Assembly (NCBI GenBank): GCA_947311845.1
Contig: CAMZMU010000035.1
Location: forward strand, 1,507,761-1,571,760
Direction of reading: 5' to 3'
Length of the DNA stretch: 64,000 bases
Origin: Poa pratensis
Taxonomy: Eukaryota; Streptophyta; Magnoliopsida; Poales; Poaceae
Below, piece by piece: positions 11,169 through 21,725 of the stretch. Every line of letters starts with the position of its first letter. Positions within the stretch are counted from its first letter, which is position 1. A program made the translations under genes and the position numbers. The notes under the pieces were generated by a model that was not told where the DNA came from, did no database searches, and saw nothing but the letters and a program-made list of their open reading frames with translations.

Positions 11169-13624
11169 TTAATTTGCTTGTGACCTCATTTGCACAAACT
11201 TTATGACTATGCTATCAATAAAACGGAGAATGGAAAATCTCCATGGCTCAATGAAAAACAAAGCTCCAAACCAAAGGCAAAAACCAAAAACAGTGCCAAG
11301 AATTACAGAGTAATACAACCCCACATCATGTCCCTGTTCTTTGACGTCTTCAGCTCCCCCATCCGAACAAGCGCTCAACGGGAAGCCACAAAGCCCCAGA
11401 TTGTTGCCGTAAATTGATGGGTCTACAAGTGTCTGTAGCTGATTTCCATTGGGTATTTTGCCCCTTAAACGATTGTTTGACAGATTTAACATGCCGAGGG
11501 CTTGCAAATTTGAAATGCTTGGAGGATAGTACCTGAAAGTTCATTCCATGACATGTCTAGGGACTCCAAGAGCTCTAAACTGCCAATTTCTTCTGGAATA
11601 CTGCCCGATAGATCATTTCTGGATAAGTTCATGAATCGGAGACTTTGAAGGTATGTTAGTTCCTCAGGGATGTCCTCGGTGAGTAGATTGCTTGAGCAAT
11701 CCATACCTGTCATTAACTCGATTGCTTTCTCAAAAGTTTGTTCCCGGCCCTTCCAGAATATGTTAACTTTGTCTATGTACACGTCAGGGGATAACTGGAT
11801 TGTGGGCGCAGTTCTCAGCGAAAAAGTGGAAATCCGGCTCAGCTGAACAATCTGAAGCTGGTTATTGTTTTCGGAAGATTGTAATCTGGAAACTATTTGG
11901 TTTGGCTGTTTCATGGATGATAAGTTGCCGAACGTGTTGGGGATGAATCCGGTGACTCTGTTTTCGGAAAGGTCAAGTACTTGCAGATGAGAAAGCTGAG
12001 ATAACTCGGATGGAATGACACCGGTGAAGTCATTGGATGGGAGGCTCAGCAGTCATAGAAGAGGAACTCTTGTTCCAATCCAAGAGGGAATATCACCGAA
12101 GAACATGTTGTTCCCAAGATCTAGGGTGACGAGAACTCTACAGGTCCCAATTACGGAAGGGAAATCTCCATAGAAGTTATTGTTAGCAAGATGGAGTGAC
12201 TGAAGAGGAAGGTCCAAGTTTGTTGAGTTGCTAGGAAATTCACCCGATAAGCCATTGTTGGATACGTCCATAAATACGAGAGCTTGTAATTTCCACCAGC
12301 AACTTGGGAGCTCCCCCGTGAACTGGTTATTCGATAGATCGAGTAATTGGAGAGAGGCCAATCGACAGAAAGTCGAAGGGACATTGCCAAACATGCGATT
12401 ATCGTTCATGGCTAGAATTGTAAGGTTGGTGAACCGTGACCAATCAGACGACAGCTTCCCCGTCAGCTGATTCCCCGATATATCCAGATAGTCCAAACTG
12501 GGGTGGACACCGAACACTTGCGACATATCGCCGGTGAAGTGGTTCCCTTCCAGTTGCACCCGGAACAGCCCCGCGCAGTTCTTGAGGCACGGCGGCAGCG
12601 TGCCACTGAAGTTGTTCTGGTTCGCCGTGATGTTCTGCAGCGCGTGGCCGGAGCACAAGCTCCCGGGAAGTTGGCCTGAGAAGCTGTTGTTCTCGAATCT
12701 CGCGTCGGTCAAGCTCAGCCCTTTCCCCAGGTCCGGCGGTATGGTGCCGCTGAAATTGTTGTCGAACAGAGCGAGGTAATAGAGGTTTTTCAGCCATGTG
12801 ATGGTGTCTGGCAGCTCACCTTCCAAGCGGTTGGCACTGACGTCCAAGACTTGCAATGCCGTCATGTTGCCGGTCTCAGGTGGAATCACGCCGGTGAGCT
12901 CACTGAAGAAGAGCGCCAGTCTCGTGAGCTGCGTGTGGCTGCCGATCGAGTTAGGTATCGGCCCCGTCAGCCAGTTCACAGACAAATCCAGCTCAAACAG
13001 GTTGACTAGCTTGCCTATCTCGGCAGGGATAGGTCCTGTAAAATTGTTGTTGAAAAGATAAAAGTAACTCAGATTGGTTGCTTGGCCGAGCTCCGGCGGA
13101 ATCTTCCCGGTGAAGGCGTTGTTCTGTGCTTGGAATGATATGACCTCCGGCCAGGATGTGAAGAGTACGCCTGGGATCCCTCCAGTGAAAAAGTTGGACG
13201 ATATGCCGAACTCCCGCATCTTACGCATCCCGGCGAACGCCGGCGGAAGGACACCCGTGAGGTGGTTTATGTCCAACTCCATGACATTCAGGTTGGCAAG
13301 GTTGCCAAGCTCGGGTGGTATAGTGGAAACCAACCCGGCGCTCTTAATGTCTAGGTGTGCAAGCATCTGGAGCCGGCCAAGGACCGGCGGGATCAGACCA
13401 CCGAGCGGGTTGTTGCCGAGCTCAAGAGCTGTGAGCTGGAACATTGACCCAAGGAAATCGGGTATTCCCCCCGTCAGATTATTGTAGGCAAGCCGCAGGT
13501 CCTGGAGCTTGCTCAACTTCGACAGAGACCCTGGTATCCGGCCGGGGAAAGCATTGATGGACAAGTTGAGGTACCTCAGGTTGGCGGGGAGCTTCTCCGG
13601 TATCTGCCCGGAGAGATCGACCAT
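11169..13624 (-). pseudogene. LRR receptor-like protein, copy A (5'-truncated, nonsense and frameshift)
   Basis: About 20 plant-type extracellular leucine-rich repeats (LxxLxLxxNxLxGxIP) run from 13613 to about 11900. They are followed by an island-type segment with IFWKGREQ, terminal repeats, a QLQTL...SIYGNNLGLCGFPL cap, one transmembrane helix (VILGTVFGFCLWFGALFFI) and a short tail. There is no kinase, so this is a receptor-like protein of the cell surface. Three defects are visible. Homology to copies B and C stops at 13613, removing the signal peptide and first repeats. A TGA at about 12055-12053 interrupts the frame, which then continues in phase. One C appears lost near 11525, shifting the frame before the last repeat. 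The Met at 13624 lies in unrelated sequence. Copy A alone retains the membrane anchor. Confidence 0.9.
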
Positions 13625-14865
13625 GGCGCAAACACAGTCTTTTTTTTAGGGGAGGCGCAAACACAGTCATTCGATCATCAAGTCTCCCACCCCCACGGTT
13701 TCAGAAAACGTACCAATCTTTCCGCGCGCTCGCATAAGCTCTGAACGGCGCTGTGACGGGGCTGACGGCCCACGGACTGCGCCCAGTTAGGGTACATAGC
13801 AGCATCTCCCAGCGGCTCCCTCATGAACAACCTTGCGCCGGCGAAGCTCGGCTGTGAACTAACCGTGGCCAGCGACTCAGCGAGGCACCTCGTTGAAGGA
13901 GCATAGGCATCGCAAAACCCGCTCTTATGGCTTCACAGAAGCTGCGTCCTCGTCTCTCTCCTCCGCGCGCGCCATCACCGGAGAAGACACCATGCCAGCG
14001 TCATCGACCGATGTAGCATCACCGTGGTCACTTGCAGCTCTGGGGATAGGCGTTTGCATCACAGCCTGTCCTTTGCAGCTTCGATGGCGTGGTCCTTTGA
14101 AGCTCCGGTGGGCAGTGGCGACCGCTGGCAACAGCGCTGACATCTTCTTGCATCACACGCGGGCAACCACTGGTACACCGCTCTGATACGCACCCTTTCG
14201 CGGCATCGTCGCCTATGCTGTGCAGCTTCACCGCGCACCACTCACATCATCAGCGGCCAGACCTCGCAGCTCCATCAAACTACCGAATACCTCGCGTTCC
14301 TGCATCAGCGGCGACGTGGGGGCTCATGCGCGTTTGGAGGATGCAGCGCGTGGATCGTTGGGATTGTAGACTTTTCGTAACAATAAGAGATAGTGGTAAG
14401 AGATAAATAGACTCATTTTGTCCGTCCTGGGAGCTGCCATGTATTTCCTACAGCCAGCCTGTGTCAATTTAGAAGAAAAAGAATGCTAAATCTGTAACAT
14501 AAAAATGGCAGACGCAAATGGAAGCCAATTAAAACGACAGGTGCAAGTGGAACTTTGTAAGCTAGCTTGTAGTATGTGATCACAAACGAGTACGATTCAC
14601 ATCCACAACCGTGTTCAAAGTCTTCAAAGCGTGTAGATGCATGAGAGAAAGACTCATTCAGAAGCAACCAGTTGGCCACTTGTGTAATTCAGAATTTTCC
14701 GCTCTCTTTCCTGGAACAGACAATCTGGACTTGTTCTTCCCTTGCATTAATCCTTTTCATATATATAATTGACTGGTCACGGTTTCCCATCCATATGTTC
14801 TCTGCGGACTGGGCCCCGTTCTTTACACATGGAGGACCAGCACGGCCACACCAGGCCTGGCGACA
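13625..14865. other. Unassigned, partly GC-rich repeat-like DNA
   Basis: This begins where LRR copy A is truncated. A 15-bp direct repeat GGCGCAAACACAGTC brackets the breakpoint (about 13625 and 13651) and may mark the rearrangement. The GC-rich part at 13880-14340 has overlapping open frames on both strands with no recognisable domain. No gene is called. Confidence 0.5.
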
Positions 14866-14869
14866 AGGC

Positions 14870-14957
14870 TATATAAGCGCAAAGACTCTCTCCGGACAGC
14901 CATTGTGCAGACAGCCATTTGTTTCATCTCTACGGTCGCAACATTCATTCTGTAAGT
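14870..14957 (+). promoter_or_regulatory. Possible orphan core promoter and 5' exon
   Basis: A TATA-like TATATAAG at 14870-14877 is followed about 80 bp later by a good splice donor (ctGTAAGTAG at about 14952), with no in-frame coding start between. This looks like a promoter plus a non-coding first exon. The downstream DNA has possible acceptors near 15225 and 15341 but no convincing coding exon. It could be a decayed gene, a non-coding transcript or chance. Confidence 0.25.
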
Positions 14958-16269
14958 AGTTCTTGAGGGTTTGTCTCTTTGCTCTATGTCTTTCTGCTTA
15001 TATGCTACCTAACATCAGAAATCGGAGAGATGAATCTCTCTCGTTCTATTGTTAGGTCCTTCGTTTGGCAAACAAGCGAGTTCTCTATCATAGTCTTTTA
15101 CATCCCAGAGGGTTGTGTACTTCCCCAATCCGAAGGAGTGTGCTTCCCGTTATTATTTGTGTGCGCTTCTAGTAGTAATTGCTTATGGCTACCAGAGGAT
15201 GATGATCTTTTTTATTTCACTTGCAGTTCACAAGGACCACAAACTTCCCGAAACTGAATCTTTTGTACCTCCCATCGTAACTCTATTTATTTACTGCTGG
15301 ATGATTTTTTGTTAACATATTATTACTTTCCTTGCACTTCAGGGGGGCGCTATGTACATCGAGCTGAAATTCCGGCAATAAGCATGTGCAACCCCAGAAG
15401 ATGTTTCTTAATTTTTTGGTCGCTTCACGGGAGACTGTGCCCCTCCCGGAACTGAATCTATGCACCTCACATCTCGTATGTTGTGCGTACTTCCGGGCGG
15501 AGTTATTCAATTCTGTTGCGCAATTTTTGCTAGAATATTCCAATCATTATGAGAAAACGGCGCAAATGATACATCAGTGGAAATATATTGACCAGGCACA
15601 ATATTTTTTCACAAAGAATATTTCAAAAATATCTTATTATTTACGGACAACTTTAAAACTCTACATGAAGCGGCATTAATAAAAGTGGCATAACTCCGGG
15701 ACAACTAATAGGAAGAAACAAAAAATATAAACAATTACAAATATATGAATTGGACACAAATCTTTCGGTACAGTACATATTTCAAGAAGGATTCTGTATT
15801 TTTGTTTGTATGCTACTTGTTCAAAGAGAAAAAATGTAGGAAGTGAACTAATAAAATTATACGAGACCAGCAGAAAGAAGGAGCCTCCATGGGCCTATAT
15901 AGTACTCCGAGCAGCCAGAGCTTGAACTAATGAATCCCCATGCAGTGGCTGATGATTTTATTGTGAAGGTGAATAATGAGGATCTATGTATCCATAAGAT
16001 CAGGTTGAAGTATTCATTTAGAGATGCTTGAAATTTCTTCTTCCTCGGGATTGTCATTCTGAGGACATGAAGATCTCAAGAGTCTCACAATAGAAATTGC
16101 CTGCAGCAAATAGCAAAGAGGTGGATAAGTTCTAGTTGCAGTTGCCAAGAAAAATAATATTCGTGTGTAATTTTTCTTTTTGAAGTGTCTTTTTTTGCAG
16201 GGGCCACAAGCTTATAAAACAAACAAGCCCACAAAAGTTGAAGTTTAACTATTCACACACCTTATTGGA
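14958..16269. other. No coding region recognised
   Basis: AT-rich DNA. Two stretches with the similar wording CCCGAAACTGAATC and CCCGGAACTGAATC (about 15247 and 15436) suggest an old internal duplication. Only short open frames without known domains are present. Confidence 0.45.
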
Positions 16270-19200
16270 TCAGGCCCAGAAGAAGGCAAAACCACCAATC
16301 CCCATAACGGTGACGAGGGGTACAATGGAGGCCCATAGAACACCCTTTCCGAAGCGGCGTCTGTCGGTTTGACAGGAGCCCAGTATCCATAATGCAGCCC
16401 AGGCCTCCGCAACCCCGGCAACTATAATGGCAGCTAGAGAGAGGTAGTACGCGAGCCTGTGATGACCAAACACCACTCCGCTGGGCGCTTTGTAGAACAC
16501 TGTTACCATGGCCATGCTCAAGGTGAACAGATCCACTGTCAACAGCGCTCGAGATACATTGGACGGGTCTATGGTGATGCTGATCTCATTCTGGTTGCCG
16601 CCCTGTGTCAATGGAAGTCTCACATCGTCATTGTTTTGCACAAGGAAAGCTCCAAAGGCTAGCTAGCTATCTAGCTTGATGTCACATACCTGTGGCGAGT
16701 CTGAGCTGTTCCCGGGATCTTCAAGGTCCATACCCTGCGTCGCGCGGTTGGCGAGTTGAACAGCGAACTGCGATGCATGGATGAAGGAAAGAGGAATTAT
16801 TAGAGGTGTAGTAAACAAAGATCATCTCCTATATACGTACCCTACACCGAGATCTAGCATACTTAAACATGTTCATGGTTTAATTGGTTCTAAACCGGTC
16901 AATACGTCGAACCAAACCAGTTTGATGGTTTGTGGTTTGCGTACTGGCTCTGTTCAAGCCGTGGAACCAGCGACGAGGGCGGTGGTGCTAAGTCTGTGCA
17001 TTCCCGGTTTGAGCTGGGTTCAGCGGTTTCTCAAACCAGTCCCTGTGGCACAGTTTTACTTGGGCTGGTCCGGTTTAGTCCTAGAAAGGAGAGAGCGGAG
17101 CTGCCGCCGAACAATTCATTTTTTTTGAAACAAGGCAAAAGCTTTGCCTTTTATATTCATAAAGAAGGAGCAAACAGTGGAGGCCAAGGCCCAAATAAAA
17201 AGAAGATACAAAACCGGCCGAACCAAATCAGCCAGTTCAAACTTCTACTCGGCCTCAACACGGTCCAGAACGCTGGACAGGGCAGCAGGGTGACGTAGGC
17301 CTCCTACTCAGCTGCAGGCGTGAACTCCACACCACCTGGGCCAGCCAGGCCTATGAGGGCGTCGTCAACGGCGGCAAGGCTCGGAATTTTGAGCTTGAGA
17401 AAGACATTGAGCGCCTGCATAGACGAGGCAGTCATCTGCGTCTTGAAGCTACCCTCAAATAGCTTGCGAGCCTCCACGAACAGGACATCATCCGCAACCT
17501 GAATTCCCATCTTTTTGTTCAGCACGTGGGTTACTTTATCCATGGTGTGCATCCTCGGTTTGTCTCCCAGCCGAGCACTATGACGAATTTCCGGCGTCGA
17601 CCTCTCAACACGGGCCAAGACCGGTGTCTGCGGCGCAGGGCAAGGAAGCAGGGGCGCATCTGGCCTGGTGAAGAGGTCTTGGACCGAACTCAGCAACGGG
17701 GTCACGTCGTCTCCACCCGTGCTCGCCCTCGTCGCAGCTTCATCGTCCTCTTCGGAATTAGCATCCCGCGACGGCTCCGAGTCATCATCCTCTCCTAAAT
17801 CAGCATCTCGCGACGGCTCCGAGTCTTCATCGACGATAGTGAGCTCGACGGCAATGGCGTCCTCAGCGAAAAGCTGCGTCGGCGCCACCCCGAAGCTCAA
17901 GGATTGTCGCAGCCCAACAGGACTTGGAGTGGTGTCAATACCATCCAGCACAGAGCTGCCCGATAGCGATGGACAAGGGGACGTGATCTCGTGGCAGGGC
18001 TCAGACCCACCATTCAGCTTCATCTCCGGCAGCAAGCGCGCCGCATCGTCAACCCGCACAGCCTCGTCGCCGCACAGAGAAGGCGAGGGGGCCGGGGAGC
18101 TCGCCCCATGGATAGGCAGCAGGACGTCGCTGGGCACCTCCGCCCGAGAGGTCATGCCGCGAGCGCGCTCGATCCTGTTGCACGCGGCCGAAGAAGCGGC
18201 GAGGAAGGGAGCGATGGCGTCGGCCACGAGCACCTTGAGCTCGGCCCGGAGAGATGCGGCCATGTCGGAGAGGATGGCACGCATCTCGTCGGTGTGGAGG
18301 CAGGCGCACGGACAGACGGCGAGTTGTGGCGGAAGAATCGTCGCGGCGTGCTCCAAGGGCGGCGGCGGCGGCGGAGCGGCGGACCTTGACGGAGCAGGCC
18401 CCAGGATGGCGCGTGGAGCGGCGGTGACATCAGCCCACGAAAGGGCTCCCGGCGCGGGGGGAGGAAGCAGGCTGTCGAGGACGAGGAGGATGGCTGGCGG
18501 GGCGAGCAGACTTGGAGGCGCGCCGGAGCGGGCAATCTCTCTCCTTGTAGCCGGAGAGTTTGCACGAGAGACACCTAATCGGCTTACGGCAGGTGGAGGA
18601 GCGGTGGTGGTGGTCGTGGTCGGTGGGGTCGAGGCAGTGAGCGCACAGCCCCTCCGTGCGCCTTCGGAAGCGAAGCGCAGCCGCGCTGACCAGGGAGTCA
18701 CACGGCCTGGGCCTATCCCCACAGCTGTCGGGCCGGCAAGCAGGACGACGCCGCGGAGGAACGGTGAGCCATCCCTCCGCATCCAGGCGGGAGGGCGGCA
18801 CAACGACGATGGAACGGAGTGGAGGGCAGCCCCGCAGCGAGGAGGCCGGTGACGAGGTGGAGCGGCGTGTCGGCGACGTAGGAGCCTGGCCGCCAAGGGG
18901 TAGAGTGCCGCGGACGTCGCCTGAGCACGCGGGAGGCGACCGAGGAGGGGGCGAGGCGGGCGGCGACGGCGACGAGGCGGGCTTGGAGCGCGAGAGGCTG
19001 GAGGGCGGTGGCGCCGGAGCGGCGGTCGACGGGACACGCACGGGGCCGCGGGAGCCCAAGCCTCCAAGGGAACGCGGCGGAGGCGACGGCAGCATGGGTC
19101 CGGCCTGGGAGCTCGAGAGGCCGGCGGGGACGAGATGCTCCGAGCCTTGGCAAATCCATGCAGCGAGTACTTGTCGTCGTTTGGCTTGGATGTGGCCGAT

Positions 19201-19428
19201 CGAGCTCCTGGTAGCCCAGCTCGGCGGCGATCTCGGTGGTGCGAAGTCGAAGCTCGCCTTGCGCCCGCCGGTCAGGGCCGGGCCACCGCCAAGAGGTGGT
19301 GGTCTAGGTGGTTGATGCCCAGCTGGCCTCCATGAGGCGTTGAGCAGAGAGGAGGGGCGGGGGAGAGATTGCAGTTGACGTACCTTGGGCGGCGGCGGCA
19401 AGGTCTGGTCCTCTGCCTGCGTGCCCAT
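16270..19428 (-). CDS. P1: small three-helix membrane protein of unknown function
   Basis: Three exons join in phase 0: 19428-19384 (15 codons, MGTQAEDQ...), 16767-16690 (26 codons, FAVQLANRATQG...) and 16602-16270 (110 codons plus stop), all with GT-AG borders, giving 151 residues. Predicted helices are at about 60-78, 91-115 and 128-149, with a short acidic N-terminus. I do not recognise the family. The same exon plan, first-exon wording (VTQAE versus GTQAE), intron start and C-terminal motifs (GV(V/L)FG, YYL, GVAE, R...GK, VPLV..(M/L)GIGG) recur in P2 at 21726-23789, which supports real coding sequence. Intron 1 contains a LINE starting only about 40 bp after the donor. A TATA box lies 120 bp upstream of the ATG. 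The role is unknown; a membrane location is inferred. Confidence 0.7.
17119..19345 (-). mobile_element. Non-autonomous LINE with ORF1-like remnant, inside intron 1 of P1
   Basis: A poly(A) tail (poly-T at 17119-17126) follows a typical LINE 3' end on the minus strand. The body codes, in two frames, a Pro/Ser/Ala-rich ORF1-like protein with a degenerate zinc knuckle (CLSCKLSGYKERDC, Tyr where His is expected). A long C-terminal part ends near 17304 (HTMDKVTHVLNKKMGIQVAD...). A frame change around 18450-18550 splits it. No reverse transcriptase is present, so it relied on another element's enzyme. I could not find a clear target duplication; the left border is approximate. Long antisense frames here are shadows of GC-rich sequence. 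Confidence 0.7.
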
Positions 19429-19546
19429 GGCCGGCCGACAGAGCTTGCCTTCACTTCAGCAAGCAATGGAGGAATTGGACGCGTGACGTAAGAGGAAGGA
19501 AGTAAGAAATGACGGAGAACTGTAATGAGGATTTGGACTCGTCGTC

Positions 19547-19555
19547 TTTATATAA
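19547..19555 (-). promoter_or_regulatory. TATA box of P1
   Basis: TATATAAAG on the minus strand, about 120 bp upstream of the P1 ATG. P2 has a TATAAA at a comparable distance from its ATG, which supports the assignment. Confidence 0.55.
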
Positions 19556-19785
19556 GAGGAGCGGAGGCGGGCGAGGCGAACAAGCTCCGGGGTTGACTGT
19601 TGCTCCGGGGATTTGGCTTTAGTTAGCGTTTTGAAAATAATCTCGGAACACATCGCCGCGCTCTGAACGCGCCAGTGCACAAATCACGCTGCGGGGTTCT
19701 CCGGGTTTGCTCAGGAGGAAGCTTCGAAATGCCGTGTGGGTCCGCCCACGGGGACCTACAAAGACAACAACATCGAAATGCGCGG

Positions 19786-19807
19786 TTTGGGCTCGATCGC
19801 TCTCTGA
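19786..19807. promoter_or_regulatory. 22-bp element shared by the P1 and P2 upstream regions (P1 copy)
   Basis: The word starting TTTGGGCTCGATCGCTCTC is identical at 21377-21398. Here it lies about 230 bp upstream of the P1 TATA box, with a palindromic CGATCG core. Relative to its gene it is in the opposite orientation to the P2 copy. It may be a regulatory element or a leftover of a small duplication. Confidence 0.4.
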
Positions 19808-19830
19808 GTCATTGAGCGCGTGCTTGTTAA

Positions 19831-19992
19831 GGCCCAGTTCTTTTGCTGTCTTATTTGAAAAGTTGCCCCTCCCCCAGCTTCTCTCATAAGCCGCCCGGCT
19901 AGTTTGGAAGCCCCGAGAAATAAGCCGGGCGGCTTATGAGAGAATCTGGGGGAGGGGCAGCTTTTCAAATAAGCCAGCAAAAGAACTGGGCC
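19831..19992. mobile_element. Tourist-like (PIF/Harbinger) foldback MITE
   Basis: 162 bp, starting GGCCCAGTTCTTTTGCTG and ending with its complement. The two arms are about 69 bp each with only a few mismatches, so nearly the whole element is one hairpin. It is flanked by TAA on both sides (19828-19830 and 19993-19995), the expected PIF/Harbinger target duplication. Confidence 0.9.
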
Positions 19993-19995
19993 TAA

Positions 19996-21376
19996 GTCCA
20001 CTGGTGTTGCTGGACTGAATCGCGATAATCAGTCAAGCCCATTTGGCTCACTTGATGCTGCGATTGGGATTTCCGGAGCAAATGCTGTTTAGTAGTGTAG
20101 AATATTACTTGATGGTTCCGTTGGCACAAAAAAATTAAGCTTATTGTCAGATTGAAAATTTTAGAACATCTGAAGTTGTTATGGAGAGGAGAAAATAGTT
20201 ATGGAGAGCCAGCGACCAACAAGTCAGTTAACGCACGGCGCCGTGGCCGACGTGGCGTTGTCTCCTCCTCGGGTTTATGTCCCACCAAACAAAAACGAGT
20301 TGTAGCCAAGTTTCAAAGTCATCCGAGCTAGGCTATGATGACCCTCTCTGGTCGTATCGCGATCGCGGTGTCACGAAGGCGCGATGGCGGCGTTGGTCTG
20401 TTGAAGTCGAAAAGGCTTTCCTTTTGTTACCGTCTGTGTGGGTGACACTACCTATATTCTGGGGGAGGCAGTCTAATTATTACTATATGTTGTACAATAT
20501 TATGTGTTTATGAAATTACTATATGCAAAAAATAACGTATTTATTAGTCCTACCGAATGTTTCATAAGCATATAGATGCGCTAGAGGACAACGATCATTT
20601 TGTCATCCTAAATTCTTCCCATTTCAATAATTCGAATGTTCATTATTGTACGTGGATTCAATGGCTATGCATTCATATACTCTATAGTGGCTCCATATGC
20701 AGTACACAGTGTAGCAGCGGTCCACTTACAAAGTGTTGGGAATCCAAGAAAAAAGTCTGGTGATATCTTTTTTTCAGCTCAAACTAGTGACGAAGTTGCG
20801 GCCAATCGGCATGCGTGCTCGCTGTGGATTATCGACGAAGAGTTGGAGACGACAGGGGACGGTGGCGATGGCCCCCGAGCAGAGTCGACGGGCCTGTTGG
20901 GAGGCTTGTCTAGGCGTTGTCCGGTGGCCGTCTGGTAGGCCCCAAAGTATGGGGTTGGCATTGGGGTGCCGGACATTTTTTCGTTTGGCCTGGAGAGATG
21001 GGGGCAGGACGTTGTTACACGAAGATAACAGGAGGAGGGGAACAGAACCGAGCAGCTCGATCCACCATATCCCGGTGACAAATGGGTACTATTCTTGCAT
21101 CCTGATCCACCGTATCCTGGTGACAGTGTGAACATGCATCACCATCCGGCGTTTCCTTGCGACTGAAGTTTTATCTTTCTCGATCGGATCGAACCTGACT
21201 CCCATCTTCACACAATGGGCAACGAATATCAAACGGCCAGCCCGCGGAGGAAACACACGAGTCAGCATGGCCAGCCGCCGGCGGCGCGATCCAAGCCGTC
21301 GATATCATCCCACACACCAACTCACGTCGATCGGCTGCGCAGGTTCATCTGCTCCACAACCTCGTCGAACGAACGA
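19996..21376. other. Intergenic region between the divergent genes P1 and P2
   Basis: No coding region is recognised. A short pair of imperfect repeats (ATCCACCRTATCCYGGTGACA) occurs at about 21059-21124. The area presumably includes the upstream regions of both divergent genes. Confidence 0.45.
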
Positions 21377-21398
21377 TTTGGGCTCGATCGCTCTCTGA
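21377..21398. promoter_or_regulatory. 22-bp element shared by the P1 and P2 upstream regions (P2 copy)
   Basis: Identical to 19786-19807 and about 215-235 bp upstream of the P2 TATA box, a spacing very like that of the P1 copy. Flanking similarity extends to roughly 40 bp. Confidence 0.4.
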
Positions 21399-21613
21399 AT
21401 CCATTGTCCGTAGCTACAGCCGGTCTGACATCCATCGCTTTCAGCCTGCTACGTGGTCAGCCCACCATTATGGTGCTATCTTCAGACGGTCCCCAACTTC
21501 TCTTCGTAAGTAGCTGGAGTTGGATCTTTGTTCTAAGCAACCAAGCAACCATTCAAAGTTTCAAACGCCGGGAGCTAGCGACTAGAGTCAAAAATCGACT
21601 TAACCTTGGTGCC

Positions 21614-21619
21614 TATAAA
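21614..21619 (+). promoter_or_regulatory. TATA box of P2
   Basis: TATAAA in GCCTATAAAGAGG, 107 bp before the proposed ATG at 21726. It sits between two copies of GAGCTAGCGAC. Confidence 0.5.
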
Positions 21620-21725
21620 GAGGAGCTAGCGACGAGGCCGATGCATCAGTACCATTCTCTCGCCGGACCTCTTTCTTTCCGTATGCATTGCCGGCAGGCC
21701 ATGGTGACGCAGGCGGAGGCGGAGG

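Noticed and set aside
11169..13624. LRR receptor kinase
   Set aside because: The repeats resemble those of grass receptor kinases, but copy A ends in a transmembrane helix and short tail, and no kinase sequence exists near A, B or C.
17668..18852. A 394-codon open frame on the plus strand
   Set aside because: It is antisense to the LINE ORF1-like region and arises from GC-rich codon composition. It shows no domain, and the minus-strand reading has a zinc knuckle and a conserved LINE C-terminus.
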